From Verrucolacustris abundans (GTDB taxonomy: Bacteria > Verrucomicrobiota > Verrucomicrobiia > Methylacidiphilales > Verrucolacustridaceae): a stretch of DNA of 64,000 bases. Shown here in pieces: positions 58,284-64,000 of this stretch; within the stretch, counting starts at the first letter, position 1, and each line of letters opens with the position of its first letter. Location of the stretch: positions 124,001-188,000 of the forward strand of contig OZ239145.1 of assembly GCA_965194535.1 (NCBI GenBank), written 5' to 3'. The notes below the pieces were generated by a model that saw only the letters and a program-made list of their open reading frames with translations, made no database searches and was not told the origin of the DNA. The position numbers and the translations under genes are program-made.

Positions 58284-60061
58284 TGGGCGGGGAGACGGCA
58301 AAGGGGTTGAGATTTGGGGGTGGGGGAAGCAGAATTTGTGGGGTGAAGCTTTCTCTGGTTTTTCTTTGGGGTTTGGGGATGGGGGTCAGTTGGGGTGCGG
58401 GTAAGTGGGGAATGGTGGATACCACGGGGACGTGGCGGTTAGCCGAGAAGTATGAGGAGGTGGGGGAATTTCGCGGGGATTTAAAAAGATCGTTTACCCT
58501 TCCAGAATTTTTACCAGGCGTTAAAGGGGCGAAGGTCAAGAAGTGGCTCAAAGCGGAGGGGGATGAGGTGAAAGCAGGGGAACCGCTCGCGCAAATGGAG
58601 ATGGTGGAGCCTGTTCTTCCCGTTGAGTCGCCGATTTCCGGGATGTTGGTGAAAATAGGGGTGCCAGCGGGTGGGGCGGCGATTCCTGGGTCGGTCCTTG
58701 GTTCAGTGAGAAATTTAGCCCATGTGGGAATGTTTGAAAAAAAGCAGTTTGATGTGATTTGCCCTGGGTATGGCCCGAATCCTGGGTCAGCCACGATGGT
58801 GCGGTGGCTCAAGCTTGAGGGGGATGCGGTGGGAAAGGGGGAGAAGATTGCGGAGGTTCGCCCCAAAGAAGCGATGGCGATGTTGCAGGCACCTGGGAGT
58901 GGAACTTTGGTTAAGATTGAGGTCAAAGATGGGGAGGAGGTAAAGGTTGGGCAGGCGGTCGCAAAGATGGGGATCGGTCGAGTGCCGGTGAAGCTGGGTG
59001 GCGAGTGGTTTTATGCGGATGAGAGGGGAACGAGAGTGACGCAGGATCGTTATATGGAGGTGGGTTCGATGTTGGGGGGAATGGCGCCTGTGCGAGTGGG
59101 GGAGAAGTGGGCGTTTGTGGATGGGGAGGGTCGTTTGATTTCCAAGGCGACGGACGGGAAAAAGGCGAAAGGTTTTTCGCTGGGGATGTCAGAGAAGGCA
59201 GAGTTTGATGCAGCGCGGAAAGTGCGGGGGGGATTAGCGGCAGTCAAGGTCATGGATCGGTGGGGATACGTGGCGTATCAAGATGGGGGAATTCGAACGG
59301 CGATTGCGCCTAGGTTTTTGCAGGCGAAGGATTTTTCGGAGGGCTTAGCGGCGGTAGAGGAGAGTGAGGATGCTCCGGTCGGAGAGGGAGATGAGGTCGT
59401 GGAGGACAAGAGCGAAGCGGAGGCAAAGAAGCCTGCGGGGCCAGCGGCGTGGGGTTATATTTTGCCGAGTGGAAAATTGTGGGGTAGGTTGGACTTTGCC
59501 GTGGCGGGGGATTTTTTGGATGGTCGCGCGGCCGTACAGGCGTTGGGTGAGGGAATGCCGTGGGTTTTGATTGATAGTAAGATTAAGACTCGAACTACGA
59601 AAAATTATGGGGGGTTGGTTCCGTTGGGAGCAAAGCGGGTAGCGTGGAAACAGAGTGGAGGGTGGGGTTTGATGGATTTACAGGAGCGGGTGATGGAGAT
59701 TCGTCCGGGATTAAAAAATCAGGATGGGGAGGGCGTGGGGCAGGACGTGTTGGAGGCGGTAGGGCCATTTGGGGATGAACGGGCACCGGCGAAAGAGCCG
59801 GGGGGCAAGTGGGGATATTTGGATTCTGAGGGAAAGTGGGCGATTCCGCCCAAGTTTGAGCGGGCGCTGGTTTTCCACGGTGGGTTGGCTGCGGCAAAAG
59901 AGCCTGGGGGAAAGTGGGGGTATCTGAAGCCAGACGGAAGTTGGGGATTGGAGCCGAAATATACGAAGGCTCGTGCTTTTACCGACGGATTAGCGGCGGT
60001 GTCGGAACAGGGAGAGGTCGAATTGGGGCCTGAGGGAGCAACAGGCGGAAACTGGGAGTAG
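58283..60061 (+). CDS. exported protein with two lipoyl-like domains and WG repeats
   Basis: A 592-residue protein. A signal peptide (VKLSLVFLWGLGMGVSWGAG, about 21-40) suggests export; a GTG at 58343 would start just before it. Residues about 70-143 and 156-232 look like two biotinyl/lipoyl hammerhead domains: VKKWLKAEGDEVKAGE and MVRWLKLEGDAVGKGE, each followed by a SPxSG or APGSG turn. The lysine that would carry lipoate or biotin is Glu in both by my alignment, and the second reads KEAMAM. Residues 233-592 carry about seven WG repeats (KWGYLDSEGKW type) with acidic linkers. It overlaps mqnA by one base. The combination was not recognised from any known family. Confidence 0.75.
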   Translation: MGGETAKGLRFGGGGSRICGVKLSLVFLWGLGMGVSWGAGKWGMVDTTGTWRLAEKYEEVGEFRGDLKRSFTLPEFLPGVKGAKVKKWLKAEGDEVKAGEPLAQMEMVEPVLPVESPISGMLVKIGVPAGGAAIPGSVLGSVRNLAHVGMFEKKQFDVICPGYGPNPGSATMVRWLKLEGDAVGKGEKIAEVRPKEAMAMLQAPGSGTLVKIEVKDGEEVKVGQAVAKMGIGRVPVKLGGEWFYADERGTRVTQDRYMEVGSMLGGMAPVRVGEKWAFVDGEGRLISKATDGKKAKGFSLGMSEKAEFDAARKVRGGLAAVKVMDRWGYVAYQDGGIRTAIAPRFLQAKDFSEGLAAVEESEDAPVGEGDEVVEDKSEAEAKKPAGPAAWGYILPSGKLWGRLDFAVAGDFLDGRAAVQALGEGMPWVLIDSKIKTRTTKNYGGLVPLGAKRVAWKQSGGWGLMDLQERVMEIRPGLKNQDGEGVGQDVLEAVGPFGDERAPAKEPGGKWGYLDSEGKWAIPPKFERALVFHGGLAAAKEPGGKWGYLKPDGSWGLEPKYTKARAFTDGLAAVSEQGEVELGPEGATGGNWE

Positions 60062-60070
60062 GGAGAAAGT

Positions 60071-61000
60071 ATGGAATACCAGGATTACTATAAAGTTTTG
60101 GGGGTGAGTAAGACGGCTACGCCGGAGGAGATTCGTTCTGCGTTCCGAAAAAAAGCGCGGGAGCATCATCCCGATGTGGCGAAGGACAAGGTCAAGGGAG
60201 CGGAGAAGTTTAAGGAGGTGAATGAGGCGTATGAGGTGTTGAGCGATCCGGCGAAGCGGGCGAAGTACGACCAGATGGGGCAAGAGGTGCCGGGGGGTGG
60301 ATATGGTTGGTCTGGGGGAGGAGTGAGAGGTGAGGCTGGGCCTGGGATGGAGGAAGTGCATTTTGGCGGAACAGGGTTTAGTGATTTTTTTGAAAGCATG
60401 TTTGGCGGAATGGGTGGAGTGGAGGGGATGAGGAGTGGTGGGGGGAGGCGAATGGCACGGAGGGGTTCGGATGTGGAGGGGGATCTGTTGGTAACGCTGG
60501 AGGAGGTGATGCGTGGATCCATGAGGGAGGTGACATTGCAGAGAGGCGGAGGAAAGGTGGAGACGTATCGTGTGAAGGTGCCGGCGGGGGTGCGGGAGGG
60601 GCAACGAATTCGTCTGGCAGGCAGGGGAGAAGCGGGTGCGAGTGGGGGAGAGTCGGGGGATCTTTATTTACGAGTTCGGTTGGCCCGGCATCCAGATTTG
60701 CGGGTGGAAGGTTCAGATTTGGTTACGGATGTGGAGATGGCACCTTGGGAGATGGTTTTGGGAGGAAGCGTTCCAGTTCGAACGTTGGAAGGTGTCGTGA
60801 TGTTGAAAGTGCCGGCGGGAGCGGTGGGTGATCAGAAACTGAGATTGCGGGGTCAGGGGCTTCCGCGGGAAGATGGCGGGCGTGGGGATCTGTATGCAGT
60901 TCTGGAGGTGGGGGTTCCATCCGAAGTGGGCACAGAGGAGAAAAAAGCTTGGGAGGATTTGGCTAAGATGAGTCGCTGGAGACCTAAGGGCAGAGAATAG
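60071..61000 (+). CDS. cbpA: DnaJ-like co-chaperone of the CbpA type
   Basis: A 309-residue J-domain protein that would stimulate DnaK. The J domain has HPD at 33-35, then a Gly-rich linker (about 75-130), and the C-terminal substrate domains without the DnaJ zinc finger, hence CbpA-like. It is nine bases after the WG-repeat gene with GGAGAAAG as ribosome site. The next gene resembles its known partner CbpM. Confidence 0.93.
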   Translation: MEYQDYYKVLGVSKTATPEEIRSAFRKKAREHHPDVAKDKVKGAEKFKEVNEAYEVLSDPAKRAKYDQMGQEVPGGGYGWSGGGVRGEAGPGMEEVHFGGTGFSDFFESMFGGMGGVEGMRSGGGRRMARRGSDVEGDLLVTLEEVMRGSMREVTLQRGGGKVETYRVKVPAGVREGQRIRLAGRGEAGASGGESGDLYLRVRLARHPDLRVEGSDLVTDVEMAPWEMVLGGSVPVRTLEGVVMLKVPAGAVGDQKLRLRGQGLPREDGGRGDLYAVLEVGVPSEVGTEEKKAWEDLAKMSRWRPKGRE

Positions 61001-61003
61001 AGT

Positions 61004-61333
61004 ATGAAAGACAAACGATTTCAACTGGCTCAGAAGGTGCGGGAGGAAATGGAGAGAAGTTTGGCTTTGGAGGAGTTGGCTCGTTTGGCGGAGACAACGA
61101 AAGAGTTGGTGCGGGAGTATTGTGAGATGGGGCTTTTAGGAGATGAGATGCGGGAGGTGGGGCCCGAGATTCGATTTGGGGAGGGATCTCTATTTCTGGT
61201 CAGGCGAATTGAGCAGTTGCGGATTGAGTTTGGGGTTTCTTCGTCGGGGGCAGGGCTGGTTTTGGATCTGGCGGCGAGGGTAGAGGAGTTGGAGGACGAG
61301 ATTCGGAGTTTGCGGGAGGCGATGGGCCGATGA
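61004..61333 (+). CDS. CbpM-like chaperone modulator
   Basis: A 109-residue helical protein with a MerR-like helix-turn-helix start (LEELARLAETTKELVREYCEMGLLG) and a C-terminal coiled coil (LAARVEELEDEIRSLREAM). CbpM binds the J domain of CbpA and holds it inactive. The position three bases after cbpA and the length support this; sequence likeness is moderate. It overlaps DUF5069 as ATGA. Confidence 0.8.
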   Translation: MKDKRFQLAQKVREEMERSLALEELARLAETTKELVREYCEMGLLGDEMREVGPEIRFGEGSLFLVRRIEQLRIEFGVSSSGAGLVLDLAARVEELEDEIRSLREAMGR

Positions 61334-61767
61334 GTGGAGAGCGAAAGCCTATCGAGGGCTTACGAAGTCCGCGGGTGGGTGTGGGAGGATTGATTTATTT
61401 TGGGCGAATGGTGGACAAAGTGAGGTTGGAGCAGTCAGGAAAATTGCCTGAGGATTATCGGGCGAACTTGGGGGAGGGCTTTGACAAGGCGTGTTGTGAT
61501 TTCTTGGGGGTATCGTACGAAAAGCTCAGAACGAGAGTTCGGGAGGGAGGGACGGATGAAGAGATCTTGGATTGGTGTGGGAAGGTGGGCCGGGCACGGG
61601 ATCAGGAGGAAAAGAGAATCTGGGGGGCTTATCTTGCGAAAAGGGGTTGGCGAGATGAGATGTCGGATCGGCTGATTTTTCGAAAGAAAGAGGCGGGGTG
61701 GGAGGCGAGGGATGAGATTGAAACATTTTTCGACTATATTGACGCGGATGAGGGGAGATCGTGGTGA
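61330..61767 (+). CDS. DUF5069 family protein
   Basis: A 145-residue soluble protein. PIEGLRSPRVGVGGLIYFGRMVDKVRL opens the family block and later IWGAYLAKRGW closes it. Members are common in Verrucomicrobia and Planctomycetes and have no known role. ATG 61330 overlaps the CbpM-like gene. It may belong with the chaperone pair, but nothing shows a function. Confidence 0.8.
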   Translation: MSGERKPIEGLRSPRVGVGGLIYFGRMVDKVRLEQSGKLPEDYRANLGEGFDKACCDFLGVSYEKLRTRVREGGTDEEILDWCGKVGRARDQEEKRIWGAYLAKRGWRDEMSDRLIFRKKEAGWEARDEIETFFDYIDADEGRSW

Positions 61768-61811
61768 GGGATCGGATTGCCAAAGCTCCTTGAAGGCGAC
61801 ACAGTTTGTCT

Positions 61812-62537
61812 ATGAAGAATCCTATCCTCACATTCGTTGCCCTGCTTGGAATCACCCTAAACGCAAGTTTTGCAGGAAGTACTCTGGGAGAGTCGATTGA
61901 TAAGACGGTCGATATTTTGGAGGAGTATGGAAGGGCTCAGGGGGACTCGATTCCTCGCAATGTATTTCATGAGTGCAAAGGATTGGTGATTCTCTCGATA
62001 TACAAAGCGGCCTTTATTATCGGAGCTGAGGGAGGAGAAGGTCTGGTGGTGATTCGAAAGGGGAACAAGTGGTCGCCTCCTTCGGGGATTTCGGCCGCGG
62101 GCGCGGGGGTTGGATTTCAGGCTGGGGGCTCGGTGCAGAATTATGTTCTTTTGCTGAATACGGAGGAAGCGGTGAAGCAGTTCATGCAGAAGGGAAATTA
62201 TACGAGCAGTGCAGGGGTGGAAGGCACAGCGGGTCCCGTAGGACGAGAGTTGTCGGCCGGCGTAGCAACCGTGAACGCCCCTGTTTATACCTACAGCTTT
62301 AGCAAGGGACTGTTTGGTGGAGTTTCGTTGTCGGGATTGGGATTTGCATCGGCTGATGATACGAATGAAAACTTTTACGGGGAACGTTTGAATCCTCGGG
62401 AGATTTTGGATGGAAAAGTGAAGAAAACTCCGGAAGCGGTTCACCGGTTATGGAAAGCATTGGAAGAGTTGGATAAGAAACCGGCAATTAAGGGAAAGAC
62501 ACCATCCCAAGAGAACAAGAAAAAGGGAACCAGCTAA
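61812..62537 (+). CDS. SYLF (Ysc84-like) domain protein, exported
   Basis: A 241-residue protein with a signal peptide (NPILTFVALLGITLNASFAG) and a lipid-binding SYLF domain: ECKGLVILSIYKAAFIIGAEGGEG, then WSPPSGISAAGAGVGFQAGG and the conserved TYSFSKGLFGGVSLSG. SYLF proteins bind phosphoinositides or membranes. ATG at 61812; a TTG two codons earlier is less likely. A Lys/Ser-rich tail ends it. It is followed by an OmpA-family gene nine bases later. Confidence 0.88.
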   Translation: MKNPILTFVALLGITLNASFAGSTLGESIDKTVDILEEYGRAQGDSIPRNVFHECKGLVILSIYKAAFIIGAEGGEGLVVIRKGNKWSPPSGISAAGAGVGFQAGGSVQNYVLLLNTEEAVKQFMQKGNYTSSAGVEGTAGPVGRELSAGVATVNAPVYTYSFSKGLFGGVSLSGLGFASADDTNENFYGERLNPREILDGKVKKTPEAVHRLWKALEELDKKPAIKGKTPSQENKKKGTS

Positions 62538-62546
62538 GGAAAATTT

Positions 62547-63473
62547 ATGGCAGACCCAGTAAAACCTGATCTTTCCCCGATTGCAGGGGGAAGCACGGCA
62601 GGCAAGGCGGTGGCGACGGGGGCAGCCAAAGCGGCGGCGGGGGGGGTGGCGAAGGTTGCGGCGTGGCACACCATTTCGTTGGCGACGGCGGCGGCGTTGG
62701 GTTTGGGCGGTGGAGGGTATTATCTTCATCGGGATACGAAGGCTCGGTCGCAGCTTACGGAGATGGAGCAGCAAGCGGGCGCGTTAGAGGATCGGGCGAA
62801 AAAAGCGGATTTAGCGAAGGAAGCTCTGCAAGCGCAGTTGGAGCAGTCCAAGGAGGAGATGAAGAAGCTCTCGGTTTCCTCGTTGGAGTTGGAGCAGGCC
62901 AAATCGGAGTTGGCTAAGTGGAAGGATATTTCCGCCTCGGAGAGAAAGGTTTTAGAAAAGAAGTTGGCAGATCAGCAGTTAGCCTTGGAAAAGTTAAAGG
63001 CGACGACTGTTCCAACCGATCAGGAGCAGAAGCTGGAAGAAGAACTTAAGAAAAAGTTGGCAGATCAAGATGTGGTGATTTCGCGGTTAAAGGATCAGCT
63101 TAAGGTTACGGTAGCGAGTGAGATTCTCTTTCCGAGCGGATCGGCCGAACTGGCACCTGCGGGAGCAGATGTTTTGCGGAAAGTCGCGGCGGCGGCGAAT
63201 CAGTCTCAGGATGAGGTGCGCGTGGAGGGGCATACGGATAGTGATCCAATCGCCCCTGTGCTAGCGCAATATTATCCGAGTAATTGGGAGCTATCCACTG
63301 CGCGCGCGGCAGTGGCAGTCAGGACACTCCAAGCGACAGGAATGGTTCCAGCGGATCGGTTAGCGGCTGTTGGGTATGGGGACAGTCATCCGGTTGCTCC
63401 GAACGATACACCCGAAGGCCGGGCAAAGAACCGGCGGGTGGAGATTGTTTTTAAGCCGATTCCGAAGCCTTAG
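62547..63473 (+). CDS. OmpA-family peptidoglycan-binding protein
   Basis: A 308-residue protein. An Ala/Gly-rich stretch and one membrane helix (HTISLATAAALGLGGGGYYL, about 41-60) are followed by a long coiled coil (65-190) and a C-terminal OmpA/MotB domain: EILFPSGSAELAPAG, VEGHTDSDPIAP, WELSTARAAVAVRTL and GDSHPVAPNDTPEGRAKNRRVEI. The layout suits an inner-membrane anchor whose coil spans to the cell wall. Its stop interlocks with the convergent cupin stop as TTAG. Confidence 0.9.
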   Translation: MADPVKPDLSPIAGGSTAGKAVATGAAKAAAGGVAKVAAWHTISLATAAALGLGGGGYYLHRDTKARSQLTEMEQQAGALEDRAKKADLAKEALQAQLEQSKEEMKKLSVSSLELEQAKSELAKWKDISASERKVLEKKLADQQLALEKLKATTVPTDQEQKLEEELKKKLADQDVVISRLKDQLKVTVASEILFPSGSAELAPAGADVLRKVAAAANQSQDEVRVEGHTDSDPIAPVLAQYYPSNWELSTARAAVAVRTLQATGMVPADRLAAVGYGDSHPVAPNDTPEGRAKNRRVEIVFKPIPKP

Positions 63474-63847
63474 TGGGTGGGGGGAACAGGGCCGGGGGCT
63501 GGGTCGGTCGCCTCGGCTGATTCAACTGTAAGGGGGCCGTCATACCAGGTGACGCTGATCACCTCTTTGTCTGCGCGGTGAGGTCCATGGACAGTATTTT
63601 TAGGGGCATGCAAAAATGAGCCTGGACCGTATTCGACATTTCCTTCGATCCACTTTCCTTTGAGGACAACGACCGACTCGGACGCTTGGGGGTGGCGATG
63701 AGGAGGAATGGTGGTTCCAGGTGCAAATTTTCGGAGGAGAAACCTAGCACCATTTCCTGAGTCGTGTGAGAGGTGGGCAAACTCAACCCCAGGATAAGGG
63801 CCGGGCTCCCACATGGTTGTGTTGGGAAGGCGAATCGTTGGAAACAT
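63470..63847 (-). CDS. cupin-domain protein (ChrR-like)
   Basis: A 125-residue single-domain cupin. The metal-binding motif is PPHRHPQASESVVVLKG with HxH and a downstream HAPKNTVHGP; a C-terminal HxT ends the barrel. Such small cupins resemble ChrR anti-sigma cupins or metabolic dioxygenases, and the substrate is unknown. ATG at 63847. It is 62 bases from the divergent partial gene. Confidence 0.83.
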   Translation of the reverse strand: MFPTIRLPNTTMWEPGPYPGVEFAHLSHDSGNGARFLLRKFAPGTTIPPHRHPQASESVVVLKGKWIEGNVEYGPGSFLHAPKNTVHGPHRADKEVISVTWYDGPLTVESAEATDPAPGPVPPTH

Positions 63848-63909
63848 GATTTGAACTTGGCGGAAGAGAATCCATCTGACAACCCTTTGCTCTTCGGTAG
63901 GGTAGTGAA

Positions 63910-64000
63910 ATGATCAAAAGTGTAGAACAACCGATCGATTATGGGCCTCTGTTTAAGTTGGCGGGTGAGATTGGGAGGGAGACAGATCTGAGTGGATTGT
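63910..64000 (+). CDS. start of a gene cut by the window end, possibly GAF-domain
   Basis: Thirty codons are seen, from ATG 63910: MIKSVEQPIDYGPL, then LFKLAGEIGRETDLSGL. The latter resembles the linker helix before a GAF or PAS sensor domain (xxLxxIGRExxxxxDLxxLL). Too little is present to be sure of function or length. Confidence 0.5.
   Translation, partial: MIKSVEQPIDYGPLFKLAGEIGRETDLSGL

Noticed and set aside
57790..58926. Minus-strand open frame of 378 codons
   Set aside because: Antisense to mqnA and the WG-repeat gene, with the same Pro/Ser-rich artefact composition.

Overview
The window is a gene-dense chromosomal stretch of a Gram-negative, menaquinone-using heterotroph. Three things point to the PVC group, most likely Verrucomicrobiota: LPS-type lipid genes (waaA, OmpA family); the futalosine menaquinone pathway (mqnP, mqnE, mqnA); and a single-anchor b558-type succinate dehydrogenase with an HPr kinase-HPr-enzyme I set that has no sugar permease beside it. 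The large secreted Ig-repeat protein fits as well. This placement is inference from gene content; there is no rRNA gene here.

Layout. 1-2392 (minus): an ABC-F ATPase cut by the window edge, a TauE-type permease and folE2. 2393-2744 is the only long gap and holds several possible RNA hairpins. 2745-9701 (plus): aroB, dprA, topB, xerC-type recombinase and waaA, tightly coupled. 9735-19819 (minus): one 14-gene run joining fatty-acid and phospholipid synthesis (fabD, fabG, acpP, fabF, plsX, fabH), translation (rpmE, prfA, prmC, rpmF, a SpoU methyltransferase) and CoA (coaD). 19826-21916 (plus): holA and a TPR protein. 21931-24203 (minus): rpsA and frr. 24284-27686 (plus): a small separate ketosynthase/acyl-carrier operon, then an FmdB protein and an unknown exported protein. 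27712-27785 (minus): tRNA-His.

27790-37531 (plus): coaE, rho, galE, hprK, ptsH, ptsI, lysS, an MFS protein and a DUF374 acyltransferase. 37528-39014 (minus): a membrane protein and an RlmI/RlmK-like methyltransferase. 39030-39569 (plus): an McsA-like protein. 39573-40544 (minus): accA. 40641-44846 (plus): CPBP protease, comF, accD, folC and a HAD hydrolase. 44943-48306: sdhCAB. 48424-53715: a 1763-residue exported nuclease-Ig repeat protein whose base composition differs from its neighbours, facing a YwqK/MORN-like repeat protein on the minus strand (53758-55230). 55294-63473 (plus): mqnP, mqnE, a small membrane protein, mqnA, an exported protein with lipoyl-like domains and WG repeats, cbpA, a CbpM-like gene, DUF5069, a SYLF protein and an OmpA-family protein. 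The end holds a minus-strand cupin and the start of one more plus-strand gene.

Most operon junctions are 4-bp ATGA or GTGA overlaps. Two look like CTGA (xerC, folC). Two convergent pairs overlap at their stop codons. The least explained parts are the Cys-less ketosynthase half plus ACP plus ketosynthase at 24284-26240, the exported lipoyl-like/WG-repeat protein at 58283-60061, and the nuclease-Ig giant at 48424-53715.
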